Assembly (NCBI GenBank): GCA_963082975.1
Contig: OY720349.1
Coordinates: 69,810,501 to 69,874,500, forward strand
Direction of reading: 5' to 3'
DNA from: Labia minor
Lineage: Eukaryota; Arthropoda; Insecta; Dermaptera; Spongiphoridae
Length of the DNA stretch: 64,000 nt
This document shows positions 45,350 to 57,394 of the stretch, in pieces (positions within the stretch are counted from its first letter, which is position 1; each line of letters begins with the position of its first letter). The notes below the pieces were generated by a model that was not told where the DNA came from, did no database searches, and saw only the letters and a list, made by a program, of their open reading frames with translations. Made by a program: the position numbers and the translations under genes.

Positions 45350-45461
45350 TTTATTAAAATTAGCAAGATTAGAACTCTATCACAAGCTCGACAAATCAGG
45401 ACTAAAATTAATTTTCGAAATAAATACAATTCTAGAGTTTTAAATACTATATGGTATAATC

Positions 45462-45502
<41 letters not shown>

Positions 45503-46284
45503 GTAATGGAATGTCTTAAGAATATTATTAAATTTTAAGGCATTTTATCAACAAAGGTCATGGTACTACCTGACATTTCTATCACTCAGTAAATTTGTAC
45601 TTAAAGATAATTATTTCACTGTTATAATGATATCAATTTGACTTCATTTAATATTTCTAATTTTTTTTTTTCAAAGATTTCATTAAATACATTTAGTTTT
45701 TATTACATTTTTTTTTTATTTTTCATATTAATTTTAAAACAATTTATGCTTTTTTCCACAAATTCTACTTGCTCATTCTGGGACATACTATGTATATTTA
45801 ATATGAATGTATATGAATAATTTATATGATAGATAAAGAGCACACGTATGCAACATGCTCAAACATGTATAGAAATATGGACAAAAAAATAAAAAGTATG
45901 CATTAAACATTCATTTAATATTCAAGATATGCATGATGATGTATAAATGGATCTGTATCTATTCATTGATAGACATAGAAAAAAATCCATACAAATATAA
46001 AATAAAAAAAAGAACGATATTTAAATCATTTATATTTTATATTTATAATTGTTAGATAGATCAAAAAAAAATGATGGATATGAAAGAGATACTATTTTTT
46101 ATTTTATTTAATATGGTAAATATATAGGTCTATCTATATCATGGGTTGGTATATGTAACAAAATATAAAATATATTGTAATGGTTTATTTTAAGAGGTTA
46201 GGGGGTGTAATGGGAGGTGTGAATAAATTTTATAATAAAAGGGTAATAAAGAAATAATTTATAAAAAATAAATTATTTAAAGAA
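45350..46284. other. AT-rich DNA with (AAT)n
   Basis: An (AAT/TAA)n microsatellite at about 45464-45502. Otherwise no gene or repeat recognised. Confidence 0.55.
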
Positions 46285-47230
46285 TTAAAGGAATTTAATA
46301 CATGGAAAAAAATCTCGGCTGGGACATTCATTTAATGGTTTTATTGATGATGTGAGGGTTGAGGGAGGATGTTTATAATTAAGAGGTAGATAGGAGAGGG
46401 TAGGTAGGGAGTGGAGGGGGAAGTGTGTAATGGCGATGCGCTGACTTAGGTGCGCACTGACCCTCGTTTGTGTGATGAAGAGGGGAAAGAGGGGAGTAAG
46501 GGAGGGATGAAGATTCAATTAAAATAGAGGTTTTGGTCCATGGTGTAAGGTAGCAATCAGATAACTAAGATCTAACGTGGAATGAGAGATAGAGAAAGCT
46601 GTAGGAATAACACAATGATTATATACAAAAGAGAATAATAAAAATTAAGTCTATTGATTTCCAATTTAAAAGAAAAAATTGCAACCAGAATTTATTTTAC
46701 TATTAGTTTTAAATCTTTTATAATCGACAGGAAGCAATTTAAATTATACAACATTAATATTAATGAAATTAATATTTGAATAACATAAAGTAAGGGAAAG
46801 AATAAAATAAATTATAGAGTCTTATCCGTGTGCGTGTTGTATCGGTTCTTTAGATTTCTTTAGATAGATTTGGTTCCAATTTAGTTCCAATTCGTTATAA
46901 AGACCAAGGGGGGCTTTTAGACAAGGTTACTGGCTTTCTGGAGTTTCTTCCGATTTTTAAGAGAATTATTTAATTTTCTAATAATTCTTTTTATTGTGGA
47001 TACGTTCCAATATATAAGGGAATGATAACTGAACTTTGGACGGTGAATTCAGCATCCGGAACATAAAAAGTTACAAAAATTGGGGAGGGAAAAATTAAAC
47101 GTCCTCATTATTTCATGGTTTAGATAAGAATTAATCTTTAACAAAGACTATAAACAAACTCCCAACACAGACACACGTCACGATTTTCCTCACTCCAGCA
47201 CAATTACAATGTCTTTTATTATATTATAGA
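46285..47230. promoter_or_regulatory. Series of GC-normal patches
   Basis: 46310-46600, 46820-46960 and 47020-47200 have mixed composition and no repeat match. A minus-strand 77-residue frame (46285-46518) is built on G/A-rich sequence and is not called. The patches look like the other putative regulatory islands. Confidence 0.25.
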
Positions 47231-47471
47231 TTATCAAATCACAAAATCAATTATAATTTAATACAATTTATAATAATTTTTAATTGGTAGCATCTCTATA
47301 GAATATCTAATTATATATATACTAATTTACAAATTAAAATAAAATATTAATTTGTGCAAAAATCAAGAATACCAATAAGAGAGAAAGAGATAGAGACAAA
47401 AAAAAAACAAACTATCTTAAACAAAAAACAAAATGCCCCAAAAATTGCACATCAAAGGAAATATCATTTCA

Positions 47472-47507
<36 letters not shown>

Positions 47508-48454
47508 TTATTTATTTCAATTTAATACAGCATTAATTAATGTAATTAAATAATTAAATTGTTTTTTAAATTACCTTCATTTAATTTAGTAAAAGAAAGA
47601 GAAAATATATATTTTATTGTTGTAAAGTCTTATGAGAATTCCATTCATCTAATCTTTCTTTTATGTTTTGTATAGAAAGAAAGATATTCATCCAATTTAA
47701 ATGTGTATATGTTTAAAGAAAAATACATATATAGTACAAGTAAAAGAAATCTTAAGATATTAATTTTTCTCTTTTGTTTGGTGAATTTAGAGTTTAATTA
47801 TTGTTTGACTGACAAAGAATTTTTATTTAAAAATTCCCAATTTCTAAGTAAATAAAGGAAGAATGAATCGGTCTCCTGAGGGCTTATTAAGCAAATATTA
47901 ATAAGTGATAGGAGAACGAGATTGTGAAAGGTTAAGCAGGCAATGTCACCCTCGTAAAATCATTTTGATGTATACATAGAGATTTTTAAAATGAATTGCT
48001 TTGATCAATAAAAAAACAAAAAATAACTAAACTACTTCTTTAAAATTAGTCAATATTAAACATTAATTAATCAAAAGTTGATATGAAAACATAATATGTA
48101 CAATTATATTTTGTAATGCCATTAGATATTGAAAATTCGCACATTAGAACAAGATTTAAATGTATCATCCCTTATACATTTTAAAAACATTTCGTCGTCT
48201 GAATTTGAACTAAATGCTTCAGTTCTGAATATTGTCATTGAACTCAAAGTGTTTATTTAAGTTTTACAGAAAATGCCAAAAGCCTTAGGTCCGAATGCCA
48301 GATACTAAAGAATCTTTCAATAGAAGATATTTATTCTGTTAGATATAGCTCAATAACTTAAATTGATTTTGTAAGCTTACACTCCAGAATCTACTAAAGT
48401 TTAAATCAGTTTTTGGAAAACCTTCAAAGCATAAATATATAAAATTTCAATTTC
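47231..48454. other. AT-rich DNA with one compact island
   Basis: TA then TTTA microsatellite at about 47479-47517. A compact mixed block at 47860-47965 could be regulatory. No gene supported. Confidence 0.45.
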
Positions 48455-49530
48455 TATCTATCTATCTCTGTGGCTCTACGAAACTCGAAAGTTCACCATC
48501 TGGAGATGCATAGAGGTCATGCAATTCCTCGTTATGCAGTCTCCGCCATTCTCCGGTGACCTCATCTTTCTTTAGCCCATACATTCTTCGCAGAATCCTA
48601 TTCCCAAATACCTTAAATCTACTCTCGTCTCCTAAGGGCATAGACTATGCCTCACATCCATATAATACAACCGGCAAAATAATTGTTTTATATATTTTAA
48701 TATTTATCCCCTTTGATAATAATTTTGACGCGATAAGCCCCTTTACTGTATGATAACAGGCGCTTTCCAATTGCAACCTCGCTTTAAATTCTTCTCGAAT
48801 GTTATTGTCCTTCATGATTACAGAACCTAAAAATTTAAATTTTTCCTCATTTTGTATGCTAAGACTTTGTGTTCTAATATACTATTCCTCTCTGTTAGTA
48901 AATAATTTGCCTTAGCACTATTAATTTCCAGCCCCACCTCTTTTCCTGCTTCGATTAATTTTTCTAAGCTATCTTTAAATTGCAATTGCTGAATCTCCTA
49001 TTATATTTAAGTCGTCTGCGGAACCTACTACTTGATGTACTACTTAGTTTTTGTTTCGGAATTCCCATTAAGATCAAAATTTGAAAAAGTTTTTCCTGGT
49101 CTATTGAGTCATATGCTTTTGTAAAGTCTACAAAAAATTGGTAAACAGAAATATTGAATTAGCGTTTTTTTTTTCTAATATCTGCCTTAATGAAAAAATC
49201 TGATCTAATGTTGATCGATTTGGCCTGAACCCACATTGATACTCTCAAAGTATTTCCTCTGCATATGATCGTAATTTTATTAAAACAATATTCCAGATAA
49301 TCTTATACGATGTCGTGAAAAGAGAAATTCCTGTGTAGTTATTGCAGTTGGTTCTATTTCCCTTCTTAAAATGAGTGAGATAATAACTGCCTGCTGCCAT
49401 TCTAATGGCATTTTTTCCTTATGCCAGATCGAAAGAAATAATTTGATTAATTCTATTATTCTATTCTATTCTATTCTATTAATTCTATTAATTCTATTTC
49501 CGCTGCTTTATCATTTTTAAATTTTCCCAT
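48455..49530 (-). pseudogene. Non-LTR retrotransposon reverse-transcriptase remnant, longest copy
   Basis: Reading the minus strand from about 49530 there is upstream palm sequence, then [14 protein letters not shown] (about 49230) and [20 protein letters not shown] (about 49140-49080). Next come degraded palm sequence, KARLQLESACYHTVKGL, VVLYGCEA, FKVFGNRILRRMYG and KKDEVTGEWRRLHNEELHDL. After SPDGELSSF the sequence jumps to the GATA-type tail (48456-48470), so part of the C-terminal extension is deleted. Stops and frame changes show it is dead. Unlike the copies at 15.1 and 40.1 kb it has no family E tail, which identifies the LINE's own 3' end. Confidence 0.75.
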
Positions 49531-50030
49531 TATCATTTCTAAAATTTCAATTTATAATTTTTAATTTTAACCTGTTTATCAATCAGTATTCAGTAAACAC
49601 AATTGTGGGGTTCAACCGATAAGTACAAAGGGAACATCAACTGGATTTAACCTTAAATACGAGAGAGCATACCTACTTGATTTGTATATTAATTAGTGAG
49701 ATTATATGTATATCATCGTGTTAATTTAATGATTATTTATTTTGTATTGTGTTTAGTCCTTTGCTGATATATGCTAAAATATTTTTCCGATTATTTATTT
49801 TATTTTAAATCACTTAATTATTTTCCTTTTATGATTATACCAATAAAATGTACAAATATGTTTTAAGTAATAATATCAAATTCAATTAATTATTTATTTA
49901 TAAAATTCATTGATAGAAATCATGGAATATCATTTTTGAAAAATAGTACAATATTTCTCCCTCATATTCACGGTTCTCACTTCATCATTTACATGATATT
50001 TATCATATAATTTCCGTTTTGATTCTATTC
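49531..50030. other. AT-rich spacer
   Basis: Nothing recognised beyond simple AT sequence. A TTCTA repeat lies at the LINE boundary (about 49455-49495). Confidence 0.45.
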
Positions 50031-50300
50031 AAAATTTCACTGAAAAGACAAGAATCTAATTGGATTTTCTGTCTCGATGATGCCTGTTTTTAAATGAAAA
50101 TGACAAATTCCAAAATCGATTATCATAATGCAATCAGATTGGATCAGCAACTCGGTCGGTTATTCCCGCACTTAATGATCCACTCATTTAGGGAGATAGG
50201 TAACGATCAATCGTTGTCCGTGTAACCCCTCGTAACGATTCCCTCATTGCCATTGTTCTCTGTTATGAGAATCACTATTCTAAATCTTGTTCTTCGCCCC
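50031..50300. promoter_or_regulatory. GC-normal island, candidate enhancer
   Basis: A non-repetitive block of mixed composition with AATCGATTATCATAATGC, CACTTAATGATC and TAACGATCAATCGTTG. It is rich in ATTA/TAAT homeodomain-type cores and GATC palindromes. No coding frame. Confidence 0.3.
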
Positions 50301-51214
50301 CAAATTACCTTTTTTCAATTCATCCATTAATTTACTTTTATCTAATTATTTTTGTATATATTTTCATGTTCCCATCATGTTTTTATATCAATTCCTATGC
50401 ATAACTGTAACATATTTTTACTTATTTTATTTTACTTGATGATTTTGATGACTAATTAATATAAACAAAGAAAATGCTGTTTCTCATTAAACATGATTAG
50501 TGTATTTATTTATATATCTATAAATTATAATCAAGTTTTTATTCTTAAATTTTTAAACATAAATATTTAATATTATAAATGTAATAATTAATATTTAATA
50601 TTTATCTTTGTAAATTTTGCTAACAAAATACCAAAGAGGAATTTTTCAATATATCTTAAATTCAACTCTAGCTCTATTCCCTTTAAGCATATTCCTAGAA
50701 CCACACCTGAGCTAACAGAAGGTATACATGTGACTAGTTTACTTTAACCCAATATCAAATAAGGTTTAATATATTTATCTCTAGTTTAAAAAAAAATAAA
50801 AAAAAAAAAAAAAAAGAAATAAAGAATAAATAAATAATTTGTTTTTAAATAAAGAAGATGGCTTGGAGTTTTAGGTTTAAGAAAAGTGAGATTAGTGAAT
50901 AGAGAGCTTGTTTCCTTAAAAAACAATTTTCTAGTAAAGTAGTTCATGTGATTGTGAAGGGAAAGTAATATATAAAATCAGATATAAGAGCGTTAAGAGA
51001 AAATAAGAATTGGATAGCATGTGGGCGATTGTAGAAAACTTGTGGCCAAAATCTTTGAAGATCAATCAGTAGAGTCATACATATATATTATTTTTACCTG
51101 GTTTATCGAACTTTGGTAGTTTAATGTATAGTTAACAAACTTTGAATTTTGTTCTACCCGGAAATATAATAAATTGGTTGAGCCAATTATTAGATACTTG
51201 TATGTATTCGGATC
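50301..51214. other. AT-rich spacer
   Basis: Poly(A)-rich run at about 50790-50820. No gene supported. Confidence 0.5.
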
Positions 51215-51430
51215 ATTTTTTCACTTTAAAAAGGCATTTATTAAGAAAAATTAGTACAATATATTTATATTAATCAAAATATTTTCCAAAATTTCCTGCA
51301 ACTTTTATTCATCTTTCTTGTAACATGACGATACTGTGGCGAAAGAACGATGTTGGTTTGAGAGTGATCTAAGAATCGATCCAAGCATCGATCCTCTTTC
51401 ACACTTCTTCAGCATTTTATTTTATGTATA
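51215..51430 (-). pseudogene. Mariner-type transposase C-terminal remnant
   Basis: The minus-strand frame (with frame changes) reads LKPTSFFRHSIVMLQERWI and VAGNFGKYFD. This is the characteristic end of Tc1/mariner transposases (FFR...LPERW...GKYF). The catalytic core is absent. It represents a different mariner lineage from 60828-61885, judging by the different C-terminal residues. Confidence 0.65.
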
Positions 51431-52130
51431 GAAATGTCAAAATCTTCGAATTTAATAGTTAGATTAATTTGTTGACATTGATACTTTACATCTTAATCAA
51501 TTAATCATCAAAATTGCACCTATTATTATCAATTTTATACTTTTCTCATTTTTAATTATTATTCAAAAATACAGAAATTATTTTTTGGAATAAAACTTTT
51601 TTTTTTTAATGATTATTTCAAATTGTATCATTTTGTAACAAACGGTCTTTTAAAAATATTTGCTAACTCACTTTTCATAAGCCTACCTTAACATACACAC
51701 GCAAGTCGTCTCCAGCGATTCTTCAGTCTCTCGAATCTTATTCGACAATCCAACATGAAACACTCTTGGTCACAATTACAATTTTAAATAAATATTTTTG
51801 TAACATTTCATAGTGATTTTTATTATTATTTTTTTTTTTCAAGAGAGATCTGAACAGAATGTTTTATTTTTTTAATTATTTTTCAATAAATAATTTAATA
51901 ATTTAAATTTGTATTTTAGCTTAGTAAGTTTTGAACCCTAGTTAAAGATTCTTAGATTCAAATGGATAGATTAAAAAGTTAAACATGTGTTTAAATAAAT
52001 TATTAGTATTTTTTTTTATTTTTGATATAAGTATGTAGTATTTTTAAAAATTAATTTTTTGAAAAAAGTGAGAACATCCTTAAATATCACAATACTTTTT
52101 TTAATTAAATTCCTTGGCTATTGAATAACT
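51431..52130. other. AT-rich spacer
   Basis: Short mixed patch at about 51690-51765. No gene supported. Confidence 0.45.
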
Positions 52131-52860
52131 CCCTTATTGGTGTTTTTAATTTCTATCATCAGTAACTATTAACAATAAATGGAATGGAATAAAACCATTC
52201 ACAAATGATGAGTCTTTCTTTGATAGTAGGGTGGAAAGTGATTCGGACAAAAGAATGAATGTGCTGGCTACTAGCTTTTCGCCCTCGTTCAGCTACTTCA
52301 TTTACAACGCCAACTTGTTCGTTAAAAACTAATTTTCTTCTTCGAATCCCAGCAAATTAAAGTCCTTATTTTATTTAATATATCTCTCTATTTTGCTCTT
52401 TCTGGTGACTTTATATTCTCAATTTCAATTTTATTTAGTCTCTCCATCATCCAACGCGACTCTTTCCACCATCATCTTGTAGAAATCGGGGAGTTTTATT
52501 TATATCTTTGCTTTTCCTTTCTCAAGTAAAAAGAAAGGGAGACACGGCGAAAGGAGGTAAGGGGGTGGGTGTAGAATAAAAAAAAAGGAGAGGTTGGGAG
52601 AAGACTAGCAAATTTTTTTTTTCCTCTCCTTATCTTTCTCAATGAAATCTACATCCAAAAAGCAAAGCAGGGGCGTCTATAAATCAGAGTATCAGGAAAG
52701 AAAAAAGGATGCCGCATCATCTGGCCACTTTCAACATTTACGACATTCCTATAACGTATATAGATAAAGAAAAAGAAGACGATTTTGCTTTATCTTACAG
52801 GACTATTACTGTATTGCGGATGTATCATCATGGCTTGGATTAGAAAATAAACTGCACTCT
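52131..52860. promoter_or_regulatory. GC-normal islands
   Basis: 52195-52340, 52430-52600 and 52640-52850 have mixed composition and match no repeat in the window. A short poly(A)/poly(T) pair brackets part of it. No coding frame of note. Confidence 0.25.
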
Positions 52861-53630
52861 TAAAAAAATGGAGTCGTTTTCGAGCAATGGTGTCAGAAAA
52901 AGAAAAGAATATTGTCTGCATTTAAAGCCCTATAAAATAAAAAACCGCTATTTTAGTCAAAATTTTTTTGTTGTTTTACCGAGTAGTATTCTAAAATTTA
53001 AATATTATGTATGTGTGAGTAAAATGCAATATAGATATTTACATTTTAATATGTGATAATATATAAAATAAAACTGGGTATTGTGAATAGAGCTAGAAAG
53101 ATAAGACAAGAAGTGTTTTTTTTTATCAGTAAAAGAAAAAATATTTAAATTTTCACAATATATTGTGTAAGTAATAGTGTTAGAAAATGAATCTGCTAGC
53201 ACAATCAATAGAGGTTATCAACAATTTCTTTGTCTACTTGTTAATTTACCCGTTTAAATTAATAGAAATTTGATGGAGGTGGTTCAGTATAAATCCATGT
53301 GGAAACTTTTTTTTTGATAGAAATATGTTTAATATATATATATATATATATATATATTAAACATATTTTAAAATAGTTTTGTGAATACTTTTATAATCAA
53401 AATTTCCATTATAAATCTATATATTAACTTGTGAAAGAAAGCAAGGTAATATGATAGATCGATAGAGAGAGAGAGACAATAAAAACATTTAAATTGGAAA
53501 AAATCCTATTTACAGCGCTAATAAAGTTAAAAGGGAATTTTCTAGATGCAATATGTGAATGTTCCCTTTTATCAATGAAAAACTTCGCTTGTGGAAATTA
53601 AAGAGTAATTATTGAAAAAAGTTTGTAATT
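52861..53630. other. AT-rich spacer with (TA)n
   Basis: TA microsatellite at about 53333-53357 flanked by ATGTTTAA/TTAAACAT, so the tract sits in a palindrome. No gene supported. Confidence 0.5.
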
Positions 53631-53960
53631 GTTTGAAGGGCGCCGGAGCTCGATAAAAAAGTCTATATATTCAATTGCTCCCTGTTGCGTCCCTGGAGTG
53701 GGATATTATGGCAGTACGGCTTCTCTATATCTATAGATAGGAGCGGGTTCAATAAAGTTTCCGGCCCTTTGCTTATGTCGCACTTGGGCTCCTCTAAATT
53801 GACTGGCCCAGCCTCTGGCTAATGCCCCTTTGATGGAATCTGCTCCGGCACCAAATCAACTCCAACTTAATGGTTTTTCTTATCTGGAAAATGAATTCCT
53901 GTTTATTCAATGATAAGTCTTCATTTACTGGATCCTCTATTTAATTAAGTATTAGTCACA
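53631..53960. promoter_or_regulatory. GC-normal island, candidate enhancer
   Basis: One of the most distinct islands: non-repetitive, about 250 bp of balanced composition. CCTTTGATG at 53827-53835 is one base off the TCF consensus CCTTTGATC. No coding frame or RNA fold was recognised. Confidence 0.35.
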
Positions 53961-54880
53961 TTAGAGATTTCAATATTCATCAGAGATAGATAGATAGATA
54001 GATAGAACAGAACGTATAGTCAGTCATTCATGATCATATTTGTACCTACGAGTAGGTATATGGTTAGCCTTTCTGTTATATTCCCTTTAGAAAAATATAG
54101 AAGATTATTATTTTTATTAAATATATTATAAATTTATAATAATATATTTTTTATATTTTTTAATATTTTTTAATATTGTATATTATGTTTATTAGGTCAA
54201 TATTAAAATATCAAAATTAACTTTATTAGTTATTTTTAATAATTTTTCATATTTTAATTCATTATATTCAGTAACCATTTCTTTCTTTGTTCATTTGATT
54301 AATTGATTATTTAATCATTTATTTATAATTATATATCTTTTTAAAGAAGTTTAGGTTCTAAAAAAGACCATTTTTTAAATCATGTTAGGCTTTTTCAATC
54401 TCTGTAAAATATAATTTTTTCAATTTTTCTGAATTCGGTTTAGATTGAACCTTCGACATCTACATAGTTGAATTGTTTATGACAAATACACAAATTTTTA
54501 TAATACATAATTGATTACAATTTCTTAAATTTAATTATTAATTTATCCATTATCTAATTTTAAATAATGAAAAAATTGAAATTAAAGTTAATGTTTCTTT
54601 ATATTTTTGTAAATTCCAGATTTTCTTTCTATAAAACCTTGAACTTGATAAAAACAATCGGTGTAGATTTTTGAGACTTCATTCGCATACATTATTAAAT
54701 TAGATCAGAAATTAACAATAAGAAACTTAATTAATAATTAAATTTGTTTGATTTGTTTCTATTATTAAAACAAAAATAAACAATTTCTAATAAATATTTT
54801 TATTAGCTAAATTTCATTAAAAATTAAATTAAATAATAAAAATAAATAAATTGATGTTATGTAACAATTAAGATAAAAAT
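53961..54880. other. AT-rich spacer with (GATA)n
   Basis: GATA repeat at about 53985-54005. Otherwise AT-rich, no gene. Confidence 0.5.
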
Positions 54881-55220
54881 TTTTTAATCCGTTTCTGATG
54901 ATAAGATAAGTTGCGTAGGAGTGAGGGATGAGATAAACGGGGTTGAGAGGAGGTGGATGGAGGTTGTTTGCGAGTGGAGTCAAGTGGCTGTCGATGCTCA
55001 AGTCAAGCGTTGTAATGGCTCGATGTTTTGCCATGTCAAATTAACCGGACTCTCGACGTGTTGAGAGCCCAAAAGACCCAAAAGACCCTTCCCTTACCAA
55101 AAGGGCTTGTCTGATGGATGCTTCAACACTCCGTGACAAGATGTCCACCACCTCGTTCTATCAACGTCATCGGCATCATTCCTTCCAACTAGTTTTTCCT
55201 TTACAACTTCCAACGATAGG
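54881..55220. promoter_or_regulatory. GC-normal island with NK-type site
   Basis: Contains TCAAGTGG at 54980-54987, which fits the NK-2/tinman core, a CTCTC/GAGAG inverted repeat (about 55051-55067) and a direct repeat of CCCAAAAGA. A 75-residue minus frame (54807-55034) has no recognisable domain. Confidence 0.3.
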
Positions 55221-55428
55221 AAAAATAAATTCGTAAAATTACAACAAAGTGAATAATAAAGAAATTACTATATTTTAGAAATATACATACCCTGTATATG
55301 CAGATATTCATCTAAAATATTTTTTGTGATATTATATATGTATATAAGTATGTATGTCTTTTTTATTTCACCAGTTAGTTTAATGTAATAAAAAATTTCC
55401 GACAATGAATATAAAATTAATACTTTGT

Positions 55429-55692
55429 AAACTACCACTTCCGGTTTCCGGATATACACCAAAAGTTGATGAATGATGCATTAAGTAAATTAAGTAAATC
55501 TACCAAATTTTATCAAAATCCGTTGATCCGTTCAAGCTATACACGTCTATATGTAAACACAATGGACGGACAACATTCTAAAAATACTCTTTTTCTGTTA
55601 ACAAAATGGTTCGTGGAGATATGTAAAAATCTCCACATGTGTGGTGAATACATGTGTAAAAACAATACCTTCTCTTCCTATCGTCGATCAGT
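55429..55692 (-). mobile_element. Family C fragment (5' half)
   Basis: In minus orientation it begins ACTGATCGACGATAGG and extends through the microsatellite region, where the GTCC repeats are largely lost, to CCGGAAACCGGAAGTGGTAG. The 3' half is absent. The 101-residue plus-strand frame 55466-55771 is an artefact of this repeat. Confidence 0.7.
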
Positions 55693-56794
55693 AAAAACTT
55701 ACAGAAAAAATTTCATAATATTTATATTTATTAAATTATTTATAAATTATAATTTATTATTTATTATTTAAATATCATTTTTTATTCCAAATATAGCCTA
55801 ATTAAATTTTTCTCTTTCTTTTTTCATAATTGTCCTTTATAATTTTTTTTTTTTTTAGAAAATATTGTTTATATTTTATATTAATTAAACATCCCCGGCG
55901 CCTTTTGTTTGTTACTACGACAAAAACAAAAAAAAAAAATAATTTCAATGATTAATAATTTACTCGAGCCATTCATGACAAGGCAGCTTGTGAAGTTTTC
56001 TTTTTTTTTTCTTCTAACATAAAATAAAATCCAATATTCAAGAGAATAAATAAAAAAAATAAAACAAGAGTCATATAAATATAATTAATTTTGTAGAAAA
56101 AAATATATAATAAATAAATAAAAATAAAAGTGAAGTTGTTTTATTTATACCGTCAGAAGAACGAACCACCTTTGTCGTTGCTTCTCGTTTAAATCAAATT
56201 GTTACTGACTAAAGAAAATGAAATATTTACAAAATGCGTGTTGATAATCGATTTGGAAACGTCATGAAGAGAGAATGAAAGAAAACTGGAGAAGAAGTCA
56301 TAATTTCTCAACTTCAATTAGCATTTATTTAGATTTTCTTTTTCGATTTCAAGTCTATTAAGTCTATTATTTTACTCTCTAAAGAGGAGGAGGGGGAATG
56401 GAATTCACTTTTCCTGTCTAATTATAGGTTCGTCTCCCAAAATTAGAATCCAAGTGATTAAATATTTAATAATACAGTATTTTTATTGGCTATAATAAAT
56501 ATTCAAAAAACGAAACAGATCTCGTTTAGACAATTTATCAAACTAAACTTAAATTATAATGTATAGTGAAAATAAAAAATATTAAGCAAATTGGATTTAG
56601 TTAGAGTAATAATCTATTTAAAGAAATTATAATTAATAGATTATTAAACTTAAATTTATTGATTACCATTTAGTTGTAAATCTATTTGATTTATTTATTT
56701 TTTTTTTTCTAATTTAAAATTCTTAAGTAATTTTTATTTATAATTTTTGAAAAAAATGAATTTAATTTTGTTAAAATTATATTAAATTAATAGA
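55693..56794. other. AT-rich DNA with mixed patch
   Basis: A mixed-composition patch at about 56145-56450. The remainder is AT-rich. No gene supported. Confidence 0.4.
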
Positions 56795-56946
56795 ACGTTT
56801 CTTTTTTTCAGATAATACTTGGTTCTCCGAGCCGCCGCTCAGTTCTTCAAAAATTATTTCTTATCGACTGTGAATATTGTTTTAAGATTATTACGGGTTT
56901 GGCTGAGAATATTAATAAATTCCTTAGGACGTTTATACATATATAA
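56795..56946 (+). other. Candidate splice acceptor and short exon
   Basis: CGTTTCTTTTTTTCAG (AG ends 56811) is a strong polypyrimidine-plus-CAG acceptor. The following 130 bases are more GC-balanced than their surroundings. One frame is open for 44 codons to TAA at 56946 (GSPSRRSVLQKL...). Another reads NTWFSEPPLSSSKIISYRL before a stop. Neither product is recognised. It could be a terminal exon of the transcript that might start near 27.8 kb, but nothing links them except strand. Confidence 0.25.
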
Positions 56947-57394
56947 TTAATATCCTACTATATATATATATATATATATATATAATAATGATTTCTACTC
57001 TTCTTATCTTATAATCTAATCTCTGTATCTATTTACATAGAGAAAATATCAATCAAATTCTTTTTTTTTTTTTTTTTTTTTTTTGGAATAAAACATTTTT
57101 TATAAAAATTTATTAAAACCTTCACGCTTTTCAATCGAGCCCTCTTTTTTAACATTTTTTTTTAAATAAGATGTCCTTTGATGATATAAATTAAACATTG
57201 GTTTATTAAACCATCTTCATTTTTCTGAGGACATCTATACAAAAATTTTCATACAATAAAATAACGTGTTGTCCTTATTAATATGGTATATAAACAATTT
57301 AAAAGTCGAAAAAAAAATATCCTACACAAAACTCATCAACAAAGGTGTTTAACTATATATACTGAACCCAGTCATGAACGGCGCATTTTCTCTT
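56947..57394. other. AT-rich spacer
   Basis: TA microsatellite at about 56958-56986 and a T run at about 57061-57084. No gene. Confidence 0.5.

Noticed and set aside
46285..46518. 77-residue minus-strand frame
   Set aside because: Generated by G/A-rich sequence, with no recognisable motif.
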